Below are positions 33,479 through 41,905 of a stretch of 64,000 nucleotides of DNA, piece after piece; the first letter of the stretch is position 1, and each line of letters starts with the position of its first letter. Origin of the DNA: Luteibacter jiangsuensis. GTDB taxonomy: Bacteria > Pseudomonadota > Gammaproteobacteria > Xanthomonadales > Rhodanobacteraceae. The stretch is taken from contig NZ_JAAQQR010000003.1 in the NCBI RefSeq assembly GCF_011742555.1, positions 372,001 through 436,000 of the forward strand, written 5' to 3'. The translations under genes and the position numbers were made by a program. The notes beneath the pieces were generated by a model. It was not told the DNA's origin. It saw only the letters and a program-made list of their open reading frames with translations, and did not search any database.

Positions 33479-36103
33479 ATGAAGATCCACACCTCGCCGG
33501 CGGCCATGGCTGCCAAGACACCCACCATCGCAAGCGCGGACGCCTACCGTCCGGCGGACGAACTGCTGCGCGCGCTCGACACGCGTCCCGACGGCCTGGA
33601 CGAAGCCGCGATCGCGGAACGCCTGGACCGCGACGGCGTCAACGAAGTGGGCCACGAGAAACCGCCGCACTGGTCGGTGCAGCTGCTGCGTGCGTTCCGC
33701 AGCCCGTTCATCGTGGTCCTGCTTGCCCTCGCGGTGGTGCAACTCTTCACCGAGCCCGACGACTACACCGGTCCGATCATCATCGCCGCGATGGTCGGCA
33801 TCAGCGTGGTGCTGTCGTTCACCCAGGAATTCCGCTCGTCGCGTGCTGCCGAAGCGCTGAAGGCGATGGTGCGCAACACTGCCACCGTGACGCGCCGTGC
33901 CGACGACGGTCACGCCGAGCGCATCGAGGTCCCGGTGGAGGAGCTTGTCGCGGGCGATATCGTGCACCTCGGCGCGGGCGACATGGTGCCCGCTGACCTC
34001 CGCCTGCTTGCTGCGAAAGACCTGTTCATCAGCCAGGCGATCCTCACGGGCGAATCCATTCCCGTGGAGAAGTCGGCCCCGAACGGAACGACGGCCGCCG
34101 GGAACGCCGGCCCGCTGGACCTTCCGACGGTGTGCTACATGGGCACGAACGTGGTGTCCGGCACCGCGACCGCGGTGGTGCTCGCCACCGGAGCGCGCAC
34201 CTACCTCGGTTCGCTGGCCCGCACGCTTTCCGGCGAACGCGTACAGACCAGCTTCGACCGCGGAATCGCCTCCGTGAGCTGGCTGCTGATCCGCTTCATG
34301 GCCGTGATGGTGCCGGTGGTGTTCGTCATCAACGGCATCGACAAGCACGACTGGCTGGAAGCCTTCATGTTCGGCCTCTCGGTTGCCGTCGGCCTCACGC
34401 CGGAGATGCTTCCGCTGATCGTCACCGCCAACCTCGGCAAGGGCGCCATCGCCATGTCGAAGCGCAAGGTGGTGGTGAAGCGCCTGAACGCCATCCAGAA
34501 CTTCGGGGCGATGGACGTGCTGTGCACGGACAAGACCGGCACGCTCACGCTGGACAAGATCGTGCTGGAGCGCCACGTCGACCTCGCCGGCGACGACAGT
34601 GACGAAGCGCTGGAATACGGCTACCTCAACAGCCGCTTCCAGACCGGTCTGCGCAACCTGATGGACAAGGCGGTGCTTGCCCATCGCGATCTGGAGCCGT
34701 CCGCGGGCCGCTACCGCATCGTCGACGAGATTCCGTTCGACTTCCAGCGCCGGCGCATGTCGGTGGTGGTGACGGACGGCCAGGGAGAACAGCTCCTGGT
34801 GTGCAAGGGGGCCGTCGAGGAAATGCTGGCGATCTGCACGCAGGCGCGCACCGGCGATGTCGTCGAGCCCATGACGGAGGAAAAGCGCCTGGCGATCCGC
34901 GCCATGACCAATCGCCTCAACGAGGATGGCCTGCGTGTGCTGATCGTCGCGATCCGGCGCGATCCCTCCGGCGACCGCGCCTATGGCGTGGCCGACGAGT
35001 CCGGCCTCACCGCCGTGGGATGCCTGGCCTTCCTCGATCCTCCGAAAGACTCCGCCGCCACGGCCATCCGAGCGCTGCACCACCACGGCGTGGCCGTGAA
35101 GGTGATCACCGGTGACAACGAGGCCGTCACGCGCAAGATCTGCGTGGAGGTGGGCCTGGACGTGGAAGCGTCCGCACTGGGGCGCGACATCGAGCAACTC
35201 GACGACGCGGCGCTCGACGCCATGGTCGAGCACACCACCGTGTTCGCGAAGATGTCGCCGGTGCAGAAGGCCCGGGTGGTGAAGTCGCTGCAACGGCTGG
35301 GGCACACCGTGGGCTTCCTGGGCGACGGCATCAACGATGCGCCGGCGTTGCGCGACGCCGACGTGGGCATCTCGGTGGACACCGCCACGGATATCGCGAA
35401 GGAGTCGGCGGACATCATCCTGCTGGAAAAGAACCTGACGGTGCTGGAGGAGGGCGTGGTGGAAGGCCGCGTCACCTTCGGCAACATCATGAAGTACATC
35501 AAGATGACCGCCAGCTCGAACTTCGGCAACGTGTTCAGCGTGCTGGTGGCCAGCGCCTTCCTGCCGTTCCTGCCGATGCTGCCGTTGCAGATCCTGGTGC
35601 AGAACCTGCTGTACGACCTGTCGCAGCTTTCGATTCCGTTCGACCGCATGGACGAGGAATACCTGCGTCAACCGCGCAAGTGGGACGCGGGGGACATCGG
35701 CCGCTTCATGGTGTGGATCGGGCCGGTGAGTTCCGTATTCGACATCACCACGTTCTGGCTCATGTGGCACTACTTCGGCGCGAACGACGTGGCGCACCAG
35801 TCGTTGTTCCAGTCCGGCTGGTTCATCGAAGGCCTGCTGTCGCAAACGCTGGTGGTGCACATGATCCGTACGCGGCGCATTCCGTTCCTGCGCAGCATGG
35901 CCTCGGCGCCGGTGCTGGCGCTCACTGGGGCGATCATGCTGGCCGGCATGTTCATTCCGTACTCCGCACTGGGCGCGCGCATCGGCATGCAGCCCTTGCC
36001 CGGCGTCTATTTCGCCTGGCTGGCGCTGACGCTGGTGAGCTACTGCATGCTCACGCAGCTGGTGAAGACGCTCTACATCCGCCGCTACGGGCGCTGGCTG
36101 TAG
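33479..36103 (+). CDS. mgtA: Magnesium-translocating P-type ATPase MgtA
   Basis: 874 residues. P-type ATPase landmarks are in order: the actuator TGES motif in AILTGESIPVEK, membrane helix M4 with VGLTPEMLPLIV, the phosphorylation motif DKTGT (Asp351), KGAVEEML in the nucleotide-binding domain, the hinge GDGINDAPALRDADVG, and C-terminal helices with NLLYDLSQLSIPFD, characteristic of the MgtA/MgtB (P3B) group. It imports Mg2+ across the inner membrane. It has a long leader with several short ORFs and hairpins, the usual place for Mg2+ control of this gene. Confidence 0.96.
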   Translation: MKIHTSPAAMAAKTPTIASADAYRPADELLRALDTRPDGLDEAAIAERLDRDGVNEVGHEKPPHWSVQLLRAFRSPFIVVLLALAVVQLFTEPDDYTGPIIIAAMVGISVVLSFTQEFRSSRAAEALKAMVRNTATVTRRADDGHAERIEVPVEELVAGDIVHLGAGDMVPADLRLLAAKDLFISQAILTGESIPVEKSAPNGTTAAGNAGPLDLPTVCYMGTNVVSGTATAVVLATGARTYLGSLARTLSGERVQTSFDRGIASVSWLLIRFMAVMVPVVFVINGIDKHDWLEAFMFGLSVAVGLTPEMLPLIVTANLGKGAIAMSKRKVVVKRLNAIQNFGAMDVLCTDKTGTLTLDKIVLERHVDLAGDDSDEALEYGYLNSRFQTGLRNLMDKAVLAHRDLEPSAGRYRIVDEIPFDFQRRRMSVVVTDGQGEQLLVCKGAVEEMLAICTQARTGDVVEPMTEEKRLAIRAMTNRLNEDGLRVLIVAIRRDPSGDRAYGVADESGLTAVGCLAFLDPPKDSAATAIRALHHHGVAVKVITGDNEAVTRKICVEVGLDVEASALGRDIEQLDDAALDAMVEHTTVFAKMSPVQKARVVKSLQRLGHTVGFLGDGINDAPALRDADVGISVDTATDIAKESADIILLEKNLTVLEEGVVEGRVTFGNIMKYIKMTASSNFGNVFSVLVASAFLPFLPMLPLQILVQNLLYDLSQLSIPFDRMDEEYLRQPRKWDAGDIGRFMVWIGPVSSVFDITTFWLMWHYFGANDVAHQSLFQSGWFIEGLLSQTLVVHMIRTRRIPFLRSMASAPVLALTGAIMLAGMFIPYSALGARIGMQPLPGVYFAWLALTLVSYCMLTQLVKTLYIRRYGRWL

Positions 36104-36197
36104 CGCCTATCGCTACGGCCTTGCGTGGGCGGGAGGGGACAGACGCGATGTGGCGGAAGGGAGTTCCATACGCGCTCCCTTTGCTGGAGACACCGCC

Positions 36198-36683
36198 ATG
36201 CGCCATGCCTTTCTTGCTATTGCCTCGTTGGTCTTCCCCGCCGCCTGCCTCGCGCATGCTGCGGGGAACATGCCCCCGCGCTACGTCGATGCGATCGATT
36301 GGCCCACGAAGGAAGCGGGCCTGGAGAAGTTCGCGCTCGCCGAGCATATGCTCTCGTTGAGCTTCGAGAGGTTCTGCGGCGACGCATTCTGCGAGGGTCC
36401 GTATCCGAACCTTCGGCCCATGCAGCTGAGCTGCTCGGTGGACACGTCGAATGGGACCATCAAGCGCTGCCTCTGGATCTTCGCAGGCAGCGACACGTCG
36501 GTGGATGCTTCCAGCGGCGCCGTGCGGTCGTCGGCCAAGGTCTACAAATGCAACCTCCGGCTCGCGCGGAACACCCCGGTCGACGTGTTCTACGAAGCGA
36601 TGAACGACGGCGAGCTGCTCGGCAAGAAGCTGCCGATGACGCGCCATACGGTGTACGACAGCTTGGTCGGCTGTCTTCCGTGA
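36198..36683 (+). CDS. Secreted Cys-rich protein, tandem paralogue 1
   Basis: 161 residues with a signal peptide ending LAHA. The mature part has six conserved Cys shared with the next gene: in RFCGDAFCEGPYPNLRPM, LSCSVD, IKRCLWIF, VYKCNLRL and LVGCLP. GGAG lies before the ATG. Residue pairing suggests three disulfides in the periplasm. The gene and its upstream region (CATACG-GCTCC and GGAGACA) are duplicated at 36777-37268. The family is not recognised; the neighbour mgtA gives no clear link. Confidence 0.8.
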   Translation: MRHAFLAIASLVFPAACLAHAAGNMPPRYVDAIDWPTKEAGLEKFALAEHMLSLSFERFCGDAFCEGPYPNLRPMQLSCSVDTSNGTIKRCLWIFAGSDTSVDASSGAVRSSAKVYKCNLRLARNTPVDVFYEAMNDGELLGKKLPMTRHTVYDSLVGCLP

Positions 36684-36776
36684 TGCAACGGACTACAAGG
36701 TTCCGTGGGCCGCGGCGAGCAGACCCGCGCAAGCATTGAGGGTTTCATACGTGCTCCTTTCAACGGAGACAAACGC

Positions 36777-37268
36777 ATGATCCGAAAGACCCTCGCCGCC
36801 AGCCTGTTCGCCGTCACCGCCGCCGGCTTCGCCGGCACTGCCTTCGCGGCGGAACCCATCGCCGAGCGTTACGTCGACGCCTCCAACTGGCCGGCCCACG
36901 AGGCGGGTATCGAACGATTCGCGAATGCGGAGGCCAAGCTTGTCGCGGGCTTCAATCGCATCTGCGGCGACACGTTCTGTGAAGGCGAATTCGCCAACCT
37001 TCGTCCAATGGAACTGCGCTGCTCGGTAGACGTCACGAAGTCCACGCTGAAGCAGTGCCTGTGGACATTCTCGGGCAGCAGTTCCACCGTCAACAAGAAA
37101 ACCGGCGCGGTGACCACCAGCGCCCGGCTGTTCAAGTGCAAGCTCATGCTCGCCAAGAACACGCCGATCGAATCCTTCTACGAGGTGGTGGACGGCGAAG
37201 ACCCGCTCGATGCGAAGCTTCCGATGTCGCGTCACTCCGTGTACGACAGCATCAACGGCTGCCTGTAA
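36777..37268 (+). CDS. Secreted Cys-rich protein, tandem paralogue 2
   Basis: 163 residues with a typical signal peptide (about 1-23, FAGTAFAAEP). It shares with its upstream neighbour the framework RYVDA-(I/S)-W-EAG-E-FA-AE, CGD-FCEG, NLRPM, CSVD, CLW-F-GS and (M/T)RH-VYDS-GCL, i.e. all six cysteines are kept. GGAGACA precedes the ATG. The two copies differ at about half of the positions, so the duplication is old and both are maintained. The function is unknown. Confidence 0.82.
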   Translation: MIRKTLAASLFAVTAAGFAGTAFAAEPIAERYVDASNWPAHEAGIERFANAEAKLVAGFNRICGDTFCEGEFANLRPMELRCSVDVTKSTLKQCLWTFSGSSSTVNKKTGAVTTSARLFKCKLMLAKNTPIESFYEVVDGEDPLDAKLPMSRHSVYDSINGCL

Positions 37269-37275
37269 CGCGTCG

Positions 37276-37302
37276 GCCGGGCCTTCCTCTGGAAGGCCCG
37301 GC
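37276..37302. terminator. Bidirectional hairpin between convergent genes
   Basis: A perfect 12-bp stem GCCGGGCCTTCC / GGAAGGCCCGGC with a TCT loop lies 7 nt after the paralogue-2 stop and 11 nt from the GGDEF gene stop. No T-run is present on either side, so termination strength is uncertain, but the position between convergent stops is typical. Confidence 0.55.
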
Positions 37303-37313
37303 ACAGGTCCATC

Positions 37314-39143
37314 TCAGGACCGGGCCAGCCCGAGCGGCTTCGACGCCAGGGGCGCCACCGGTGCCCGCGCTTTCCCGGCGCCGGAATGCGCCACGGCCAC
37401 CACCACGCGGTCGCGCCCGGCCGATTTACCTTCGTAAAGCGCCTCGTCGGCGACCACGAGCAGGCGGTCGAGGTCGGCGCCATGGCGCCGCGTGCAAGCC
37501 ACGCCGAAGCTCGCCGTCACCCTTGCGCTCGAAGGTCCCCCGGCGGGAGGCGCGGCGATGGCGGCGCGGATCAGTTCCGCGCGTTTCATTCCGTCGGCCT
37601 CGTCGACGCCGGGCAACAGGATCGCGAACTCCTCGCCGCCGAGGCGGCCGAACACGTCGTCCTGAAGCAAGTGATCGCGGCATTCCGCGACCACGCGCAA
37701 CAGCACCCAGTCGCCTTCCGAATGGCCATAGGTATCGTTCACCAGCTTGAAATGGTCCAGGTCGAACAGGATCAGGCATGAGGCCCTGCCTGCCTTGTGG
37801 GAAGCCAGCAATACCTGCTGAGCCCGTTCCACGAAGTGCTGACGATTGCAGATGCCGGTGAGGCTGTCGCGGCGTGCCATGCGCATGAAGCGCAACTGCG
37901 CGCGTTTGGTGCGAATCAACCACAGCGCAATGGTGCCGGCCACCGTCAGCAGCAGCACGATGTAGAGCCGGCTCGTCTCGATGGACCGCCTGTCCACCTC
38001 GCGTTGCAGGTGGAGGATCTGGTTCTGTCTGTCCAGGACATCGGCCTCCATGCGGCTGGACACGACCTGCTGCTTCACCATCTGATAGGCGAGGGCACGC
38101 GCGCTCACGTCGTCGAGGTACCCCTTGTCCGCTTGCATGTAGCGTTCGAGCCACTGGGTCGCGGACTGGAAGTCGCCCTGTTTCCTCGCGATGAGGTAAA
38201 GGGTGCGCAGAGCCACCGCGAGCGGTTCGGAGTACTCGCCGCCAGGTGCGCTCTTCACCGCGGCACTGGCATATTTGCCCGCGGCATCGGTGTTGTTTTC
38301 GTTCCAGTAGGCCTGCGCGAGCAGCGATTCCACCTGCGAGGCCAGGCTGGGATAGCCATAGCGAAGCACCTCGGCGTAGTGCGATTCCAGGACGTGAATG
38401 GCATCGCGTGGCCGCCCGTTGCGAATGGCGGTATCCGCCACGTCGGCGCGCAGCGCGTTCGCGATGAGGTTTTCCCCGGCGGCCTGGCAATCGGCGATGC
38501 CTCGCGCGTAGCGGTCGTCGGTTCCATCGATCCGCTTGCCGCGGAACATGGCGTGCAGCTTGATGAATGTACCCTTGCATGCGCTGTCGCCGGCCGGGGT
38601 GCTTTGGATCATGCGTTCCGCGTAATCGGCGGCGAGGTCGTACTGCCCGGCCGTTGCGAGCATCTGCGCGGCCTCGCCAAGGCCCTGGAGGCGCGCCTGG
38701 GGATCGGTGACCGCGGGAAGCATGTCCGTCAGTTCCGTCAGGCGGGAAAACGCTTCCTGGTAACGATGGCCGATGCCGAGGATGTTGATCAGTGTCGCCG
38801 TGGCGCGAAACCGCAGCACCTTGTCCGGCGAACTGCCGGCGACGGTCTCCAGCAGGGGCGTGGCCGCATCGTAGTCGCCGGCGTAGGCTACCTGCCAGGC
38901 TTCCAGGTACTGGAGGTGGGCTCGCTGCTTTTCGGTCAGTCGCGTCGAATCGTTTTCCAGCCGCACCAGGGTGTCGACGAACTTCTGGTGGTCGGAAGTC
39001 TTGGTGAGGTCGGCCCGGGCGAGGGTCGCGGTTGCGTCCTCGCCCGGTTGCAACTGCGCGAACGCGACGGCGGCATGGCCGCACAGGGCAAGCAGCGCGA
39101 CGAACGGCCGGCAGCAGCGTCCGATGCGGCGTGCCATCTCCAT
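37314..39143 (-). CDS. TPR-sensor diguanylate cyclase (GGDEF)
   Basis: 609 residues: signal peptide (about 1-29), a long periplasmic helical-repeat (TPR-like) region to about 390, a coiled coil (VLDRQNQILHLQREVDRRS), one membrane helix (about 405-422), and a GGDEF domain (about 440-590). The active site is GGEEF and DLDHFKLVNDTYGH is intact, so cyclic-di-GMP synthesis is expected. The usual inhibitory I-site RxxD is replaced (LLQDDVF before GRLGGEEF), so product inhibition may be lost. The start lies 11 nt after the borosin precursor stop, suggesting co-transcription. Confidence 0.92.
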   Translation of the reverse strand: MEMARRIGRCCRPFVALLALCGHAAVAFAQLQPGEDATATLARADLTKTSDHQKFVDTLVRLENDSTRLTEKQRAHLQYLEAWQVAYAGDYDAATPLLETVAGSSPDKVLRFRATATLINILGIGHRYQEAFSRLTELTDMLPAVTDPQARLQGLGEAAQMLATAGQYDLAADYAERMIQSTPAGDSACKGTFIKLHAMFRGKRIDGTDDRYARGIADCQAAGENLIANALRADVADTAIRNGRPRDAIHVLESHYAEVLRYGYPSLASQVESLLAQAYWNENNTDAAGKYASAAVKSAPGGEYSEPLAVALRTLYLIARKQGDFQSATQWLERYMQADKGYLDDVSARALAYQMVKQQVVSSRMEADVLDRQNQILHLQREVDRRSIETSRLYIVLLLTVAGTIALWLIRTKRAQLRFMRMARRDSLTGICNRQHFVERAQQVLLASHKAGRASCLILFDLDHFKLVNDTYGHSEGDWVLLRVVAECRDHLLQDDVFGRLGGEEFAILLPGVDEADGMKRAELIRAAIAAPPAGGPSSARVTASFGVACTRRHGADLDRLLVVADEALYEGKSAGRDRVVVAVAHSGAGKARAPVAPLASKPLGLARS

Positions 39144-39154
39144 CGCGAAGCGCC

Positions 39155-39421
39155 TTACGCCCTGCGTTGTGCGAAACGGACGGACGACTCTTCGTCGCCG
39201 TCGTCCTGCTCCTCGGGCTCATCCTGATCGAGCTGGATGCCAAAGAACTTGCCGGGCGCGAGTCGGTCGCGCAGCGCGGCGTCATCGCCGGCCAGGATGG
39301 CGGCAGCGAGCGTGGGCTCGACGTCGGAAGCGGTCAATGCGTTGGCCAGGTCGGCCTTGCCGGAGGTGCGCAGCGTGGCGCTGGCGCCCATGCGCGCAAG
39401 AAAATCGATGATGTTCGACAT
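39155..39421 (-). CDS. Split-borosin precursor peptide
   Basis: 88 residues. The N-terminal 55 residues resemble the borosin-binding (leader) domain of split borosin precursors: MSNIIDFLARMGASATLR, a second helix, then AAAILAGDDAALRDRL. The C-terminal part, APGKFFGIQLDQDEPEEQDD and an acidic/Arg tail, is the probable core, with the hydrophobic FFGIQL stretch as the likely N-methylation site. GGGGAA precedes the ATG at 39421. The partner methyltransferase gene lies 97 nt upstream on the same strand. The core sequence assignment is inference from the SonA-type arrangement. Confidence 0.8.
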   Translation of the reverse strand: MSNIIDFLARMGASATLRTSGKADLANALTASDVEPTLAAAILAGDDAALRDRLAPGKFFGIQLDQDEPEEQDDGDEESSVRFAQRRA

Positions 39422-39518
39422 GTGTTCCCCTGATTGATGGCGCCGTGTACCTCCCCAGGTGCACGTACGCAGCCCGATCATAGCGCGACCCAGGCGGCCA
39501 CCTGTTAAGTGTCCCGAT

Positions 39519-40319
39519 TCAGGTTTGTGTATTGAGCGCGGCCAGCCGTTCGCGAACGATCGGGTCGGGCTCCAGGGCGCGGCAGGGCGGTACCGCCAGC
39601 GTGTCGGACATCCCCAGCGCGATCCGTGGCAGCTCGGCCAGCGGCAGGCGCTCGATGCGCGGCTCCTGGAAGGGAAGCGTGGCGGCGCGATAGACCGCCA
39701 CCTCGTGCGTTTCCGGGTAGTGACGGGCGAGCACCTCCACAAGCAGCGCGAGGCGGGCCGGGTCGGTCTCGAAGCGTCCGCCGCTGAGATCGCCGGCAAT
39801 GCCCACCTGCCAAAGGATCAGCCACGCGGACGGATCAACGATGCGCCGGTTGAGCATGAATTGCGTGGCCTCGAAGTGTTGGCATCCGACCCGGCCCGGG
39901 TCGATTCCGAGGTCGGCATACAGGCAATCCTCCGATGACACGCCCGGTTCCATGCGCGCGGCATAGCCTTCCTCGCGGGCACGTGCTATCGCCTCGTGGG
40001 GCGCCTGGGCGAACACGCCCGGGTGACCGTAAAACACGCCGCAAACCTTCCGGCCGGCCCGGACCTCGGCAAGCATGGTATCGACCATCTCGCGATAGGT
40101 GGCCTGCCGCGGCTTGTCGTCGGCATAGAAGCCTTGCAGGCTGCGAACGTCGGCGTGCATCTGCCGCACCCATTGCTCCACGAGACCGTCCGATACGGCA
40201 ACGAACACCACGTCGGCCGATTCGATGTGGCTCCGCGCCAGGGGCGTGAGATGGGAACCCAGGGTCATTCCCACACCCACACAGGCGAGCGAGCCGGGTG
40301 CCGCTTCCGTCATTGCCAT
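39519..40319 (-). CDS. Borosin-type peptide backbone alpha-N-methyltransferase (SonM-like)
   Basis: 266 residues of the tetrapyrrole-methylase fold. The SAM motif is GSLACVGVGMTLGSHLTPLARSHIESAD; signature blocks of split-borosin enzymes follow: GFYADDKPRQATYREMV (catalytic-type Tyr65, Arg71, Tyr75), FYGHPGVFA (Tyr97), ARMEPGVSSEDCLYADLGIDPG, FEATQFML, LILWQVGIAGD and PRIERLPLAELP. These match the Shewanella SonM type. In this family the enzyme methylates backbone amides of a separate precursor, here the 88-residue protein encoded downstream. It is not fused to its substrate, unlike the fungal OphMA. Confidence 0.9.
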   Translation of the reverse strand: MAMTEAAPGSLACVGVGMTLGSHLTPLARSHIESADVVFVAVSDGLVEQWVRQMHADVRSLQGFYADDKPRQATYREMVDTMLAEVRAGRKVCGVFYGHPGVFAQAPHEAIARAREEGYAARMEPGVSSEDCLYADLGIDPGRVGCQHFEATQFMLNRRIVDPSAWLILWQVGIAGDLSGGRFETDPARLALLVEVLARHYPETHEVAVYRAATLPFQEPRIERLPLAELPRIALGMSDTLAVPPCRALEPDPIVRERLAALNTQT

Positions 40320-40455
40320 GTATCCCGTTATTCGTGTGGGAGCATCTTACCGGCCGCGATGCGACAGGCGCATTGCCCGCAAATCGCCACGAGCCGCGCC
40401 GCGGCATGTCCCGCCGATGGCCGAACATCGCGCCACCGACAGGGGGAGGACATCG

Positions 40456-41604
40456 ATGCACAGGACGCCTGGCTTGGACACGCTTCGCGCCATCGCGATC
40501 GTATGGGTGATGTTGTTCCACAGCTATCTGGTCGGCGGGCTGGGCGACGGGTTCGGCGCCCTGGAGCGCTCCGGCTGGATGGGGGTAGACCTGTTCTTCG
40601 TGCTCAGCGGCTACCTGATCGGTTCGCAGGTGATGAAGTCGCTGCGCGACACGGGCCGGATCGACGCCGCCGGTTTCTATCGGCGGCGATGCGTGCGTAT
40701 CCTGCCTGCCTTCTTTGTGGTGTTCGCGATCTATGCCCTCATGCCGGGCTGGCGGGAGACGCCCGGCATGCAGCCGTGGTGGCAGTTCCCGACCTTCACG
40801 TTCAACCTGCTGTTCGACAACAGCGACAACTACGCGTTCTCGCACGTATGGTCGCTGTGCGTCGAAGAACACTTCTATCTCCTGTTCCCGTTCCTCGCTT
40901 TCGTGCTTGCGCGGCGCCCGGCGGCATGGAAGTTCGCCGCCGTGTGTACCGCCGTGGTCGTCGGCGGCATGCTCTTGCGGGCCTGGTTGTGGACGCACGA
41001 GGTGGCGCCCGTCCAGGCGAGCGGCGGGAACGCCGGGCTGGCGTATCTGCGCCACCTCTATTACCCGACATGGTCGCGGCTCGACGGCCTCATGGCCGGG
41101 GTGGCCCTCGCCGCATGTCGGGTATACCGGCCGACGGCCATGGCCTGGATGCAGGCACGGGTCACCACGGTGCTGGCGGTCGGATCGGTTCTCCTGATCG
41201 GATCGCTCGTACTGTTCGACGGCGCCCGCACGGCGTTCTGGCCCTGCGTGATCGGCTATCCGCTGCTCTCGCTGGCGCTGGCCGCCTTCGTGGTGGCGGC
41301 CAGCGGTTCCACCTGGCTGGCGCGCCTCGACATTCCCGGTGCCGGCTGGCTTGCGCGTGCTTCCTATAGTCTCTATCTGAGCCACAAGCTGGCCTTCGCC
41401 ATGGTGGAGAGACATCTGGACGGCTATCTGGCAGACCATCGCTACCTGCGCTTCGCCATCTTCGCCGTCGCGATCCTCGCCGTTGGCGCCCTGCTGCACT
41501 ACGCCGTGGAGCGCCCCTTCCTCCGTTGGCGTGACCGTCGTGGCCCGGCTTCGGCTACACTGTCGCCGCCCAAGGTGATCCAAGGCGTCAGCGCCGCGGA
41601 TTGA
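40456..41604 (+). CDS. Membrane acyltransferase (Acyltransferase_3/OafA family)
   Basis: 382 residues from ATG 40456 behind GGGGGAGG. About ten membrane helices are visible. The family motifs are LDTLRAIAIVWVMLFHSY (catalytic His) and GVDLFFVLSGYLIGSQV, with FYRRRCVRILPAFF. Such proteins O-acylate surface polysaccharides or lipids. It is divergent from the borosin methyltransferase (136-nt spacer) and its last codons overlap the 5' end of the cobalamin riboswitch. The substrate is unknown. Confidence 0.9.
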   Translation: MHRTPGLDTLRAIAIVWVMLFHSYLVGGLGDGFGALERSGWMGVDLFFVLSGYLIGSQVMKSLRDTGRIDAAGFYRRRCVRILPAFFVVFAIYALMPGWRETPGMQPWWQFPTFTFNLLFDNSDNYAFSHVWSLCVEEHFYLLFPFLAFVLARRPAAWKFAAVCTAVVVGGMLLRAWLWTHEVAPVQASGGNAGLAYLRHLYYPTWSRLDGLMAGVALAACRVYRPTAMAWMQARVTTVLAVGSVLLIGSLVLFDGARTAFWPCVIGYPLLSLALAAFVVAASGSTWLARLDIPGAGWLARASYSLYLSHKLAFAMVERHLDGYLADHRYLRFAIFAVAILAVGALLHYAVERPFLRWRDRRGPASATLSPPKVIQGVSAAD

Positions 41605-41785
41605 AACGGGAATCCGGTGACGCGCGCGGTCTCCACGCCGCCGCCATTCCGGAGCTGCCCCCGCAACGGTAGGCGAGCAAGAGGTCGGCATCCAGCCACT
41701 GTGCCCACGAGGCATGGGAAGGCGCCGTCCGGCAGGCAACCCCTGCGCTCGCAAGCCCGGAGACCGGCCTCGAGGTACACCGGAC
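41572..41785 (+). ncRNA. Cobalamin (B12) riboswitch
   Basis: Conserved elements appear in order: GGTGATCC-rich P1/P2 start, GAAACGGGAATCCGGTG (41603-41618), the B12 box GAGCTGCCCCCGCAACGGTA (41652-41671), AGCCACTG, TGGGAAGGCG and the closing AAGCCCGGAGACCGGCC (to 41768). It lies upstream of a TonB-dependent receptor and the cob genes, which it should repress when adenosylcobalamin is abundant. Its first ~33 nt overlap the acyltransferase coding end. Exact 5' and 3' borders are approximate. Confidence 0.95.
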
Positions 41786-41905
41786 AGGCGGAGGGCCATG
41801 TCGTGGGTGGCCGTCGCCTCTCGCCGCCGGCATCCCGCGTTTCCCTGCACCCGTCCCTCGCCATTCATGCCGCGCGGGTTGGCGCGGTCAGCAGGGAGTC
41901 ACCAC

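Noticed and set aside
33038-35860. A 940-codon open frame antisense to mgtA
   Set aside because: Same reason: the sense frame is a complete P-type ATPase and the antisense product has no domain features.
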